Source: Collinsella aerofaciens (GTDB lineage Bacteria > Actinomycetota > Coriobacteriia > Coriobacteriales > Coriobacteriaceae). From it: DNA of 33,453 bases. Position 1 is the stretch's first letter; each line of letters starts with the position of its first letter. The stretch covers positions 1 to 33,453 of the forward strand of contig NZ_JADPCJ010000028.1 in NCBI RefSeq assembly GCF_015670795.1, in the 5' to 3' direction. Below the pieces are notes generated by a model. That model had not been told where the DNA came from. It made no database searches and worked only from the letters and a program-made list of their open reading frames with translations. Below, in pieces: positions 6,130-16,993 of this stretch. The position numbers and the translations under genes were made by a program.

Positions 6130-7413
6130 TTAGTAGATGACGGGATCGGGGACAGTGGCGTGCTCGACGTGAGCGCCAAGCGCCTGCAGCTTTTCGACAA
6201 ACCGCTCATAGCCGCGCTTGATGTGATGGATGGCCGACACCTCGGTCGTGCCATCGGCAATCAGACCAGCGACAACAAGAGCTGCACCGCCGCGCAGATC
6301 GGGCGAGGTAACCTGCGCACCCGAGAAACCCTTGACGCCGTGAATCATGGCGTGATGGCTCTCGATGCGAATATCGGCACCCATTCGCACCAACTCGGAT
6401 GCGAACATAAAACGATTCTCGAAGATGTTCTCGGTGATAACGGAGCTACCATCGGCAAGGGCGGAGAGTACCATGATCTGCGCCTGCATGTCCGTCGGGA
6501 AGCCGGGGAACGGAAGCGTCTGGATATCGACCGGCTTGATACGCTCGGCACGCCTCACATGGACGCCATCCTCGACGCGCTCGCAGTCGATACCCATGAG
6601 CTCCATCTTTTTGAGAACCATGCCCAAGTGAATGGGGCAAAAGCCCGTGACATCGACGCCGCGATCGTCGGCCATCAACGCACCGGCAACGATAAAGGTA
6701 CCAGCCTCGATGCGGTCGCCCACCACGCGATGGGTAACAGGATGCAGCTCTTCCACGCCCTCGATGGTCACGACAGGCGTACCGGCGCCGACAATCTTGG
6801 CACCCATTTCGTTGAGCATGTTAGCGAGATCGACGATCTCGGGCTCGCGAGCCGCGTTGTCGATAACCGTGGTGCCCTGCGCGCGCACGGCAGCCATGAT
6901 GAGGTTCTCGGTCGCACCGACACTGGCAAACTCGAGCGTGACGGTGGTACCGCGCAGGCCCTGAGGCGCGTTGGCGTTGATGTAGCCGTGGGCGGTGTCG
7001 AACTCAACGCCCAGGGCCTCGAGACCCAGGATATGCATGTCGATCTTGCGAGCACCTAGGTTGCAGCCACCCGGCATGGCGATCTTGGCGCGATGGAAGC
7101 GGCCCAGGAGGGGCCCCATGACGGCGGTGGAAGCACGCATCTTAGCGACGAGCTCATAGGGAGCCTCCCAGGAATCGACCTGAGAGGTATCAATCTCGAG
7201 CGTGTGCTCGTCGAGAACATCAATCGTTGCGCCCATGCCCTTGAGCACCTTGCCCATCACGTGGACATCAGAAATATCTGGCACGTTCTGCAGCGTCGTC
7301 TTGCCCGGCGCCAGAAGCGTTGCCGCCATGAGTTTGAGCGCGGAGTTCTTGGCACCCGAGACGGGCACGGAGCCTCCGATGGCGTGGCCACCCTCAACGC
7401 GGATAATATCCAA
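6130..7413 (-). CDS. murA: UDP-N-acetylglucosamine 1-carboxyvinyltransferase (MurA)
   Basis: First committed step of peptidoglycan synthesis: transfers enolpyruvate from PEP to UDP-GlcNAc in the cytoplasm. 427 aa, standard length for this EPT fold. K22-N23 sit in SGAKNSALK, and the catalytic Cys is kept at C117 in PGGCNLGAR, so classic fosfomycin sensitivity at this residue is expected from family knowledge. The start is a TTG with AAAGGG 6 nt upstream; no nearby ATG fits. Its leader contains the atp operon terminator hairpin (7427-7465), which ends only 13 nt before the start codon, and no separate promoter is obvious. It is followed by the LCP gene after 12 nt. Confidence 0.96.
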   Translation of the reverse strand: MDIIRVEGGHAIGGSVPVSGAKNSALKLMAATLLAPGKTTLQNVPDISDVHVMGKVLKGMGATIDVLDEHTLEIDTSQVDSWEAPYELVAKMRASTAVMGPLLGRFHRAKIAMPGGCNLGARKIDMHILGLEALGVEFDTAHGYINANAPQGLRGTTVTLEFASVGATENLIMAAVRAQGTTVIDNAAREPEIVDLANMLNEMGAKIVGAGTPVVTIEGVEELHPVTHRVVGDRIEAGTFIVAGALMADDRGVDVTGFCPIHLGMVLKKMELMGIDCERVEDGVHVRRAERIKPVDIQTLPFPGFPTDMQAQIMVLSALADGSSVITENIFENRFMFASELVRMGADIRIESHHAMIHGVKGFSGAQVTSPDLRGGAALVVAGLIADGTTEVSAIHHIKRGYERFVEKLQALGAHVEHATVPDPVIY

Positions 7414-7426
7414 GGTCTACCCTTTC

Positions 7427-7465
7427 AAAAAGCATGCCCGGGGTGGCTAGGCCATCCCGGGCATG
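7427..7465 (-). terminator. Terminator of the atp operon, inside the murA leader
   Basis: On the minus strand, 10-bp GC-rich arms (CATGCCCGGG at both sides) continue inward through a wobble pair to a GGC/GCC top, giving a near-continuous 15-bp stem, followed by CTTTTTG. It sits 37 nt after the atpC stop and overlaps the ribosome-binding region of murA. Confidence 0.88.
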
Positions 7466-7501
7466 ATGTGTTCGCAAATGGTCGAACGCTAAATCGTTTG
7501 A

Positions 7502-7894
7502 CTATTGGGCAAGCTTGAGCTTACACCATGCGATTTCATTATAGAGGTAGGCGCGGCGTGCATCATCCTCCGACAAATTACCCAGCTTCTCTTCAAAACC
7601 TTGAATATCAGCTTTAAGCTTGTCGGCATCGACGGTCGCCAAATCGCAAGCGCGCTCGGCGAGAACGGTCACGACATCGTCCGCAACCTGGGCATAGCCG
7701 CCGGCCACGGCAAACGTGTGGTCGACAGTGCCCATGGCCTTATCGGAAACGCGAACGTAACCGCGGTCGATCGTGCAAATCTCGCTGGAGTGAGCAGGCA
7801 GAACGCCAAACTCGCCATCCGTGGACGGAATCGACACAAACGCAGCGTCGCTCTCATAGGCGCAGCTCACGGGGCACACGATGCGGATACGCAT
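7502..7894 (-). CDS. atpC: ATP synthase F1 subunit epsilon
   Basis: Central-stalk subunit of 130 aa that couples rotation to catalysis and can inhibit ATP hydrolysis. The N-terminal beta-sandwich (about 1-85, with DGEFGVLPAH as the family mark) is followed by the helical C-terminal part. It starts 3 nt after the atpD stop with GGAGAAG as ribosome-binding site, and is the last gene of the operon before the terminator. Confidence 0.95.
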   Translation of the reverse strand: MRIRIVCPVSCAYESDAAFVSIPSTDGEFGVLPAHSSEICTIDRGYVRVSDKAMGTVDHTFAVAGGYAQVADDVVTVLAERACDLATVDADKLKADIQGFEEKLGNLSEDDARRAYLYNEIAWCKLKLAQ

Positions 7895-7897
7895 AAC

Positions 7898-10260
<2,363 letters not shown>

Positions 10261-10265
10261 AGGGC

Positions 10266-11864
10266 TTAGTTCTCCTCTGATCCAGTCGTGTCGGCATGGT
10301 GCTTGGCCATGAACTGCTGCTTAAAGTCGCCGATGACGCGCAGGAGCTCAGCCTTGGTGTCATCGTCGATCTTCTTGGCGCGAACCTTGTCGAGCAGCGA
10401 GCCAAAACCGTTGTCCATGTACTCAATGAGCTCGGCACGGAAAGGCAGCACGTCGGCGATCTCCAGGTCGTCCAGGAAGCCCTCGTTGCCGGCAAACAGC
10501 GTAACGATCTGCTCGCCAACCTCAAACGGCTTGTAGCGCGGCTGCTTAAGGAGCTCGGTCATGCGAGCGCCGTGGGTAAGCTGCTTCTGCGTAGCCTCGT
10601 CAAGGTCGGAGCCGAACTGCGTAAAGCCGGCGAGCTCCTGGTACGAAGCGAGGTCCAGACGAAGATTGCCGGCGACCTGCTTCATGGCCTTGGTCTGTGC
10701 ATCGCCACCGACGCGGGACACGGAGATGCCCACGTCGACTGCCGGGCGCTGGCCCTGGAAGAAGAGCTCGGACTGCAGGTAGATCTGACCGTCGGTAATG
10801 GAAATGACGTTGGTCGGAATGTAGGCCGAGACGTCGCCGTCCTGGGTCTCGATGATCGGCAAGGCCGTCATGGAGCCGTAACCGTTCTTCTTGGACATCT
10901 TGACGGCACGCTCGAGCAGACGAGAGTGCAGGTAGAAGATGTCGCCAGGATAGGCCTCGCGTCCGGGCGGACGATGCAGCGTCAGCGACATCTGACGATA
11001 TGCCACGGCCTGCTTGGACAGGTCATCGTAGATGACGAGCACGTGACCGCCGGGGTTGGTCTCGCTGGCGGGCTTGCCGTCCTCGCCGTTGTACATGAAG
11101 AACTCGCCGATAGCGGCACCGGCCATAGGCGCGATGTACTGCATAGGGGCAGAATCGGCAGCGGTTGCCGAAACGATGATGGTGTATTCGAGCGCACCGT
11201 GCTGGGCGAGGGTCTCACGGATGTTAGCAACCGTGGAGGCCTTCTGGCCGATGGCGACATAGATGCAGACCATGCCCTTGCCACGCTGGTTGAGGATAGC
11301 GTCGATGGCGATGGCGGTCTTACCGGTCTTACGGTCGCCGATGATAAGCTCGCGCTGGCCGCGGCCGATAGGCACCATGGAGTCGATAGCCAACAGACCG
11401 GTCTGAACCGGCTCGCACACCGGTGTACGGTCGATGACGCCGGGGGCCTTGAACTCGATGGGACGACGGTGCGTGGCGACAATGTCACCCAGACCGTCGA
11501 TGGGCTGGCCGAGCGGATTGACGACGCGGCCGAGCATGGCACGGCTCACGGGGATATCCATAATGCGGCCAGTGGTGCGGCACTCGTCGCCTTCCTTGAT
11601 GGAGTCGACGGCACCAAACAGAACGGCGCCGACCTCGTCACGGTCAAGGTTCTGGGCGAGGCCGAAGACGGTCTCACCGGTATCGGAGCTCTTGAACTCC
11701 AGAAGCTCGCCTGCCATGGCGCTCTTGAGGCCGGAGACGCGCGCGATGCCGTCGCCTACCTCGTCGACCGTAGAAACCTCATGCGTATCGACCGTCGCGG
11801 AGAGGCTCGTGAGCTGCTCCTGCAGTTTCTTGGCGATATCCTGGGCATTGAGGGTTTCGGACAT
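10266..11864 (-). CDS. atpA: ATP synthase F1 subunit alpha
   Basis: Non-catalytic nucleotide-binding subunit of 532 aa. The P-loop GDRKTGKT is present, as are the family marks [25 protein letters not shown] and [11 protein letters not shown], and the arginine-finger region ([10 protein letters not shown]). The ~20-residue C-terminal tail ([11 protein letters not shown]) is slightly longer than usual. Its ATG overlaps the atpH stop by one base. Confidence 0.98.
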   Translation of the reverse strand: MSETLNAQDIAKKLQEQLTSLSATVDTHEVSTVDEVGDGIARVSGLKSAMAGELLEFKSSDTGETVFGLAQNLDRDEVGAVLFGAVDSIKEGDECRTTGRIMDIPVSRAMLGRVVNPLGQPIDGLGDIVATHRRPIEFKAPGVIDRTPVCEPVQTGLLAIDSMVPIGRGQRELIIGDRKTGKTAIAIDAILNQRGKGMVCIYVAIGQKASTVANIRETLAQHGALEYTIIVSATAADSAPMQYIAPMAGAAIGEFFMYNGEDGKPASETNPGGHVLVIYDDLSKQAVAYRQMSLTLHRPPGREAYPGDIFYLHSRLLERAVKMSKKNGYGSMTALPIIETQDGDVSAYIPTNVISITDGQIYLQSELFFQGQRPAVDVGISVSRVGGDAQTKAMKQVAGNLRLDLASYQELAGFTQFGSDLDEATQKQLTHGARMTELLKQPRYKPFEVGEQIVTLFAGNEGFLDDLEIADVLPFRAELIEYMDNGFGSLLDKVRAKKIDDDTKAELLRVIGDFKQQFMAKHHADTTGSEEN

Positions 11865-12340
11865 TAGGCTTCACCTCCGTACGTATTAGCAGAGTTTGCG
11901 AGGGTCTCCTGCGCGATGCGCAGCTGCGTCTTGACGGAAATGTCACGACGCTCGCCGCGGGCCTCGAGCACCAGGCCGCCCACGATAGACGGATCGACCT
12001 GCTCGATAAGGAATACCTTGCGGCCGAAGTCCTGCTCGCATTTCTTAGTGATGGTTTGACGCAGCTCGTCGTCGAGCGGGATCGCCGTGGTGACGGTCAC
12101 GCCCACTACATCCTCGTCTTCCTCGGCAACATACTTAAAGGCAGCTGCCACCTTGGGAAGAAGGTCGAGCTGGTCGCGCTTGGACATGGTGTCGAGCACA
12201 GCGATGATTTCGGGGCTGGCGGAAGCCAGGCGCTCGATCATCTCGAGGTCCTCGAACACATGGCCCTCGGCCTTGGCGGCTTCCATGAGGGAGCGCGCGT
12301 AGGTCTCGAGCACCTTGTCCTGATAGCGGCTAGTCGGCAT
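11864..12340 (-). CDS. atpH: ATP synthase F1 subunit delta
   Basis: Peripheral-stalk connector of 158 aa, somewhat short for the family (about 175-180). The N-terminal helical domain (YARSLMEAA) and the C-terminal signature ([25 protein letters not shown], family pattern GG..i..gd..iD.S....L) are both visible, with the usual Asp of DxSV as RDISV. It overlaps atpF by 11 nt and atpA by 1 nt. Confidence 0.93.
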   Translation of the reverse strand: MPTSRYQDKVLETYARSLMEAAKAEGHVFEDLEMIERLASASPEIIAVLDTMSKRDQLDLLPKVAAAFKYVAEEDEDVVGVTVTTAIPLDDELRQTITKKCEQDFGRKVFLIEQVDPSIVGGLVLEARGERRDISVKTQLRIAQETLANSANTYGGEA

Positions 12341-12932
12341 TCAGGCTACCTGCTTCCTGGATGTAGCGCTCGATGAGCTTCTTCTGCTCGGTCTCGTCCT
12401 CGAGTGCCTCGCCCACGATCTTGGTGGCGACGGCGACGGACAGGTCGGCGATGGAGCTCGCGGCACCGGCGTAGATGGACTTGCGCTCGTCCTCGACGGT
12501 CGTATGGGCCTTGGCGATGATCTCCTCGGCCTCCTTGTGCGCAGCCTCGATAATGCGAGCGCGCTCGGACTCGGCGTCCTTGCGGGCCTCGAGAACGATA
12601 TCGGCAGCCTGACGACGGGCGTCGGTGACGATCGAGTCAGACTCGGCGCGCTTGGCAATAGCCTCCTGCTTGGTCTTCTCGGCCTCGTCGAGGCTCTCCT
12701 CGATCTTCTTGCCGCGCTCCTCCATGGTTTTCATGATGCCCGGCAGGGCGACCTTGGCCAGCACGATCCAGATGATCAGGAAGGCGATGAGCGCCGGGAT
12801 GAACTCCGCCATCTTAGGGATGAGGATGTCCGCACCGGCGGCGCCGTCCTCGGCGAACGCGGAAACCGGCATGAGCAGCGCGGCCGCGGACGCGGAGAGT
12901 GCGATCGCGCTCTTCTGGGATGAAAGATTCAT
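12330..12932 (-). CDS. atpF: ATP synthase F0 subunit b
   Basis: Peripheral stalk subunit of 200 aa. An extra hydrophobic N-terminus (about 9-27, ending in SAFA) looks like a cleavable signal peptide; the usual membrane helix is at about 42-62 (FIPALIAFLIIWIVLAKVAL). After it comes a long charged, Ala/Glu-rich coiled-coil (about 70-175). The signal-like extension sets it apart from the E. coli protein and is the only unusual point. It starts 15 nt after atpE and overlaps atpH. Confidence 0.94.
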   Translation of the reverse strand: MNLSSQKSAIALSASAAALLMPVSAFAEDGAAGADILIPKMAEFIPALIAFLIIWIVLAKVALPGIMKTMEERGKKIEESLDEAEKTKQEAIAKRAESDSIVTDARRQAADIVLEARKDAESERARIIEAAHKEAEEIIAKAHTTVEDERKSIYAGAASSIADLSVAVATKIVGEALEDETEQKKLIERYIQEAGSLNAD

Positions 12933-12947
12933 ACTTGACGCTCCGTG

Positions 12948-13142
12948 CTATTTAACGATCAGCGCGACAACGAAGCCGATCAGAGCCAGAGCCTCGCCGA
13001 AGGCGGAGCCCATGATGAAGACGGTGAACACGCGGCCCTGGACCTCAGGCTGACGGGCCATAGCACCCGTAGCACCCAAAGCAGACAGGCCGATAGCAAG
13101 ACCAGCGCCGATAACACCGAGACCGTAACCGATAACTCCCAC
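12948..13142 (-). CDS. atpE: ATP synthase F0 subunit c
   Basis: Membrane ring subunit of only 64 aa, at the short end of the family (about 70-85). Two TM helices flank the polar loop R30-Q31-P32. The ion-carrying carboxylate is E50 in FGEALALIGFV. The Gln of helix 1 and the Ser/Thr after the Glu seen in sodium-binding rings are absent, so a proton ring is expected. The start is GTG with AAAGGAGG 4 nt upstream, one of the best ribosome-binding sites in the window, fitting its high copy number in the complex. There is no longer in-frame start that adds family-like sequence. Confidence 0.96.
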   Translation of the reverse strand: MGVIGYGLGVIGAGLAIGLSALGATGAMARQPEVQGRVFTVFIMGSAFGEALALIGFVVALIVK

Positions 13143-13266
13143 GATTCCTCCTTTGTCGTGCGTGTCTTATTTCACGCAGGATAACCTTTTTATAACTGCC
13201 GGGCTCCATGGGTACGGGCACCGGCGGTTGAACGAATTGCCTTACCTTTGAGACGCGAACGGGAGA
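13143..13266 (-). other. Untranslated spacer between atpB and atpE
   Basis: A 124-nt gap inside the otherwise tightly packed atp operon. It carries the strong atpE ribosome-binding site and an AT-rich patch but no gene, promoter or U-tract hairpin that I can support. A processing or translation-enhancing region ahead of the high-stoichiometry c subunit is a plausible role, by analogy with E. coli atpE. Confidence 0.4.
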
Positions 13267-14070
13267 CTACTCCTCCTCCGCGACCTCCTCTGCCTCGGAG
13301 ACATACACGGCGGTAAGGACCGTGAAGACGTAAGCCTGGATGGCGCCGACCACAAGCTCGATCGCGTAGATCAGGATGAGGATGGCAAGCCAGGCTAGCG
13401 AAGGCAGGGCGCCGACGGCGTGGGCCGCGGAAACCTGCTGAAGCAGCGGCTGCATGAACATGCTCGCCATGATGGCGAACGAGCCCATGACCACGTGTCC
13501 TGCGAACATGTTGCAGAACAGACGGACGGCGAGCGTGATGAGGCGCAGGAAGGTCGAGAAAAGCTCGACGACCCACACGAGCACGTTCATCGGGAAGCTC
13601 ACGCCCTGCGGGGCGAGGCTCTTGATGTAGCCGATCACGCCGTGAGCCTTGCATCCGTAGTAGATGAAGTACACGAAGGCGAAGATAGCGAGCGCGGCGG
13701 TGGAGCCGATTGCGCCGGTGCCGGGCTTCATTCCCGGGATCAGGCCGATCATGTTGTTGATCAGGATGAACAGGAAAAGCGAGCACAGGAACGGGAAGTG
13801 CTTCTTCCAGTTCTCACCCACGACGCCCTTGCCGATATCGTTCTCGACGTACTCGATGATGTACTCGAAACCGTTGACGAAGAAGCCCTTGGGAACCAGG
13901 GTCTGCTTCTTCTTGAACACGGCCAGGACGATCAGGAGCACGATCGTGGAGACGATCAGCCAAAACGAGTACTGCGTGATGCCGCAGCTCAGATCGCCCA
14001 CGACAGGGGTGGAGCTGAACTCGCTGACCAGATGATTAATCTCATCAGGCAGCTTTTCAAAAATTTCCAC
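13267..14070 (-). CDS. atpB: ATP synthase F0 subunit a
   Basis: Integral membrane subunit of 267 aa forming the proton half-channels. At least five hydrophobic segments are visible. The essential stator arginine is in LAVRLFCNMFAGH (family pattern RLFgN; here Cys replaces the usual Gly), with GLIPG upstream and the IELVVGAIQAYVFTVL C-terminal helix. The start is GTG at 14070, 3 nt after the stop of the atpI-like gene. The C-terminus is Glu-rich (SEAEEVAEEE). Confidence 0.95.
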   Translation of the reverse strand: MEIFEKLPDEINHLVSEFSSTPVVGDLSCGITQYSFWLIVSTIVLLIVLAVFKKKQTLVPKGFFVNGFEYIIEYVENDIGKGVVGENWKKHFPFLCSLFLFILINNMIGLIPGMKPGTGAIGSTAALAIFAFVYFIYYGCKAHGVIGYIKSLAPQGVSFPMNVLVWVVELFSTFLRLITLAVRLFCNMFAGHVVMGSFAIMASMFMQPLLQQVSAAHAVGALPSLAWLAILILIYAIELVVGAIQAYVFTVLTAVYVSEAEEVAEEE

Positions 14071-14073
14071 GAC

Positions 14074-14385
14074 TTACCTTTCGACCTCATGAGGATCTCG
14101 CAGCGCCTTGGCGACGCGAACCGTGCAGGCGGCCATAAAGGCCACGAAGCCGATCGCCTCGCCCAGGAGGAACATGCGAAATGCCTCTCCGAACAACACA
14201 AACACAACCAAGGTAAAGACGAGCAGGGCGATTGCCGAGACCGCCAGACTCACCATACCCTTGAGCATGTCCGCATTCTGTTTATCGTCAAGAACCGGCT
14301 TGAGCGTAAAGACAAAGGGAAGGAAGGCAATTGCGCCCGCGATGGCGCCTGCAACGATAGCGAGCAGATCGGCTATCTGAAACAC
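14074..14385 (-). CDS. Small four-helix membrane protein in the AtpI position
   Basis: About 103 aa with four hydrophobic segments, a Lys/Asp loop after the first two (TLKPVLDDKQNADMLKG), and a basic C-terminus. I do not recognise it by motif, but it sits directly upstream of atpB, where AtpI (assembly factor for the c ring) is encoded in many bacteria, so that role is inferred from position. A GTG at 14397 gives four more residues. The GTG at 14385 is preferred because GTGAGG stands 6 nt upstream, whereas the first has a cramped ribosome-binding site. Confidence 0.7.
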   Translation of the reverse strand: MFQIADLLAIVAGAIAGAIAFLPFVFTLKPVLDDKQNADMLKGMVSLAVSAIALLVFTLVVFVLFGEAFRMFLLGEAIGFVAFMAACTVRVAKALRDPHEVER

Positions 14386-14447
14386 TGGCGTCCTCACTTT
14401 CCTTTTTTATCGCCTCACAGGACAGTTCCCGCCAAACATTTGTGACT

Positions 14448-14475
14448 ATTGTACGAGCCAATCGCTAAAGTACAA
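14448..14475 (-). promoter_or_regulatory. Promoter of the atp operon
   Basis: Minus-strand -35 TTGTAC (14470-14475) and -10 TACAAT (14448-14453) with a 16-bp spacer, about 50-60 nt upstream of the first gene. It is the only good sigma70-type pair in this gap. Confidence 0.6.
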
Positions 14476-14590
14476 CCGAAAAAGCATCGGTTAATACGCA
14501 CCTGTTCGTTTTCTTAAGACCTTCTTTATGCCGCAGGTACGGTAATACGTTTTTCTCGAACCCTGCAGGGCAAAACGTCCGTTAACAGGA

Positions 14591-14625
14591 GTGCGCGCGG
14601 TCGTCTTTTGCTCGCCCGCGCGCAC
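14591..14625 (-). terminator. GC-rich hairpin downstream of upp
   Basis: Perfect 10-bp arms (GTGCGCGCGG and CCGCGCGCAC) with a 15-nt loop, 43 nt after the upp stop. No proper U-tract follows on the minus strand, so termination is possible but not certain. A second weak hairpin around CCCTGCAGGG lies at about 14550-14580. Confidence 0.45.
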
Positions 14626-14667
14626 CGTTTCTTCGTATTTGCAGCCGCGGCCGTCTTAGCCCAGCGA

Positions 14668-15315
14668 CTAGAGCGTGCCGTAGATGCGGTCGCCGGCGTC
14701 GCCGAGACCGGGAACGATGTAGGCAGCCTCGTTGAGATGGTCGTCGATGGCGCAGGTATAGATATGCACATCGGGATCCTTCTCAGTCAGCGACTTGAGG
14801 CCCTCGGGGGCCGCGACGATGCACAGCATGCGGATGTCCTTGACACCGCGCCCGCGCAGGTAGCTGATGGCCATCTCGGCCGAACCGCCCGTGGCGAGCA
14901 TGGGGTCGACGACCAGGCAGATGCGCTGGTCGATATCCTTGGGCATCTTGCAGTAATACTCGTGCGGCTCGTGGGTGACCTCGTCGCGCTCCATGCCGAT
15001 GTGGCCCACGCGAGCGGAGGGCACCAGGTCGAGGATACCGTCGACCATGCCAAGGCCCGCACGCAGGATGGGCACGATGGCGAGTTTCTTGCCGGCAAGC
15101 TGTTTGAACGTGGCGGTAGTGATGGGGGTCTCGACCTCGACGTCTTCCATAGGCAGGTCGCGCATGGCCTCGTAGCCGTCAAAAAGCGCGAGTTCGCGCA
15201 CGAGCTGACGGAACTGGTTGGTGCCGGTGTTTTTGTCGCGCAGGATCGACAGCTTGTGCTGGACGAGCGGATGATCGACAAGCGTCACACGGGACGCATC
15301 GTAGGTGACGGTCAT
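14668..15315 (-). CDS. upp: Uracil phosphoribosyltransferase
   Basis: Pyrimidine salvage enzyme converting uracil and PRPP to UMP in the cytoplasm. 215 aa, close to E. coli (208). The PRPP loop is [10 protein letters not shown] (137-146), and the uracil-binding C-terminus is [13 protein letters not shown] (202-214). The frame is open to 15375, but the ATG at 15315 with AAAGGGG upstream gives the family N-terminus ([21 protein letters not shown]). It lies just upstream of the atp operon, a linkage also known in Bacillus. It follows glpK after 123 nt and may have its own promoter. Confidence 0.96.
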   Translation of the reverse strand: MTVTYDASRVTLVDHPLVQHKLSILRDKNTGTNQFRQLVRELALFDGYEAMRDLPMEDVEVETPITTATFKQLAGKKLAIVPILRAGLGMVDGILDLVPSARVGHIGMERDEVTHEPHEYYCKMPKDIDQRICLVVDPMLATGGSAEMAISYLRGRGVKDIRMLCIVAAPEGLKSLTEKDPDVHIYTCAIDDHLNEAAYIVPGLGDAGDRIYGTL

Positions 15316-15438
15316 GGGTTGATTGCCCCTTTCGTTGCAGCCGCAAAACGGCCTTGCTGACAAGGCGCGCAGCAATGTTGCCGCCGCACGCCATGCATAA
15401 GTTTAGCGGTTTGTTGTATCGAGCAGCCCATCGCAGCC

Positions 15439-16980
15439 CTACTGTGCGGTACTGAGCGAGCGCTTGACTGCATCACGCCAGCCCGCAAGGTTTTGCTCGC
15501 GACGCTCGGCGGACATATGGGGAAGGAAGGTCCTAACGATCTGGGCATTTTGCTCCAGCTCTTCAAGGTCTTCCCAATAGCCGACGGCAAGACCCGCCAA
15601 GTACGCGGCACCGATTGCCGTGGTCTCCACCGTCTCGCATTGCAGCACGGGGATATCCAGCAGGTCGGCCTGGAATTGCATGATGAACTCGTTGCGCGAG
15701 GCACCGCCATCGACAGACAGGCGCTCAATCGAAAGCCCCACGTCCTGCTCCATGGCGCGCAGCACGTCGTAGCTCTGATATGCCATGGATTCGCAGGCGG
15801 CACGTACGATGGTCGCACGGCTCGAGGCGCCGGTCAGACCGCACACGATACCGCGGGCATGCGGGTCCCACCAGGGAGCACCCAAACCTGCAAAGGCGGG
15901 AACGAAGTAGCAGCCCTCGTTGTCGCTAATCGAAGCGGCGAGTTGTGCCGACTCGCTCACGCTCGAGATGATGCCCATGTTGTTGCGAAGCCAGTTCATC
16001 GTTGAACCGGCGGCAAAAATAGAGCCCTCGAGCGCATAGCTGACTTTGCCGTCCGCAGCGATACCGATGGTGGAGACCAGGCCATTCTTGGATTCGACGA
16101 TCTCGTCACCGGTGTTCATGAGCATAAAGCAGCCCGTGCCATAGGTGTTTTTGGTCTGGCCGGGATAGAAGCAGCAGTGGCCGAACAGCGATGCCTGCTG
16201 GTCGCCCGCCACGCCCATGATGGGCGGCATGTTGGTCATGATGTCGCTCGCGACGCGGCCGTAGTCGCCCGAGCTCCAGCGAACCTCGGGCATCATGGAA
16301 CGTGGAACGTCAAAGAGCGCCAGCAGGTCGTCGTCCCAATCGAGCGTATGGATATTAAAGAGTGCCGTGCGGCTGGCATTGGTGTAGTCGGTGGCAAAGA
16401 CCTGGCCGCCGGTGAGGTTGTAGATGAGCCAGGTGTCGATGGTGCCAAACATGAGGTCGCCCGCCGCCGCGCTCTCGCGTGCGCCGTCGACGTTGTCGAG
16501 AATCCACTGCACCTTGGAGGCCGAGAAATACGGGTCAAGCGTAAGTCCCGTGCGGGAGCGCACCAGCTCCTCGCAACCCTGTTCAACCAACGCGTCGATC
16601 GCCGGCGCGGTACGACGGCACTGCCATACGATGGCGTTATAGATGGGCTGGCCGCTCACGCGGTCCCAGACCACCGTGGTCTCGCGCTGGTTGGAGATGC
16701 CGATGGCGGCGATGCGATCGGAATGGATGCCGCTCTTAAACTGAACCTCCATCATCACGCCGATCTGGCTGGCAAGCACCTCCGTGGGATCCTGCTCCAC
16801 CCAGCCGGGGCGCGGGAAGCTGGTTTTGACGCTACGACGCGCCTGGGCAACGATGCAGCCGTATTCGTCGACAATGGCCGCGAGTACCGAGGTAGTGCCG
16901 CAGTCGAGCGCCATGATGTAGGAACCGCCAAAGTTAAACGAGGCATCTTCCATGCCCAGGCTGCCCAGATTCAACGACAT
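15439..16980 (-). CDS. glpK: Glycerol kinase
   Basis: Phosphorylates glycerol to sn-glycerol 3-phosphate with ATP; 513 aa, FGGY family. The N-terminal ATP-binding DCGTTS (26-31), the glycerol-binding NQRET (97-101) and Trp-containing QRET..VW region, DTWLIYNLTGG, TNASRT, and the catalytic Asp in VAGDQQASLFG are all present. It has about 19 extra N-terminal residues compared with E. coli (start ATG with GAAGGG 8 nt upstream, so this is probably real). It begins 13 nt after tsaC, which suggests co-transcription. No glycerol facilitator or glycerol-phosphate dehydrogenase gene is nearby. Confidence 0.95.
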   Translation of the reverse strand: MSLNLGSLGMEDASFNFGGSYIMALDCGTTSVLAAIVDEYGCIVAQARRSVKTSFPRPGWVEQDPTEVLASQIGVMMEVQFKSGIHSDRIAAIGISNQRETTVVWDRVSGQPIYNAIVWQCRRTAPAIDALVEQGCEELVRSRTGLTLDPYFSASKVQWILDNVDGARESAAAGDLMFGTIDTWLIYNLTGGQVFATDYTNASRTALFNIHTLDWDDDLLALFDVPRSMMPEVRWSSGDYGRVASDIMTNMPPIMGVAGDQQASLFGHCCFYPGQTKNTYGTGCFMLMNTGDEIVESKNGLVSTIGIAADGKVSYALEGSIFAAGSTMNWLRNNMGIISSVSESAQLAASISDNEGCYFVPAFAGLGAPWWDPHARGIVCGLTGASSRATIVRAACESMAYQSYDVLRAMEQDVGLSIERLSVDGGASRNEFIMQFQADLLDIPVLQCETVETTAIGAAYLAGLAVGYWEDLEELEQNAQIVRTFLPHMSAERREQNLAGWRDAVKRSLSTAQ

Positions 16981-16993
16981 CGCTTACACCCTT

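Noticed and set aside
5995..7059. 354-codon open frame on + opposite murA
   Set aside because: Low-quality translation without motifs, antisense to a certain gene.
7466..7501. LexA-like site (GTTCG...CGAAC) upstream of murA
   Set aside because: The spacing does not fit the Gram-positive SOS box, and the arms are only 5 bp.
10296..11867. 523-codon open frame on + opposite atpA
   Set aside because: Mirror of a highly expressed G+C-rich gene; the translation has no family features and atpA is certain.
13420..14445. 341-codon open frame on + opposite atpB and the atpI-like gene
   Set aside because: His/Asp/Glu-rich antisense of membrane helices, a typical shadow.
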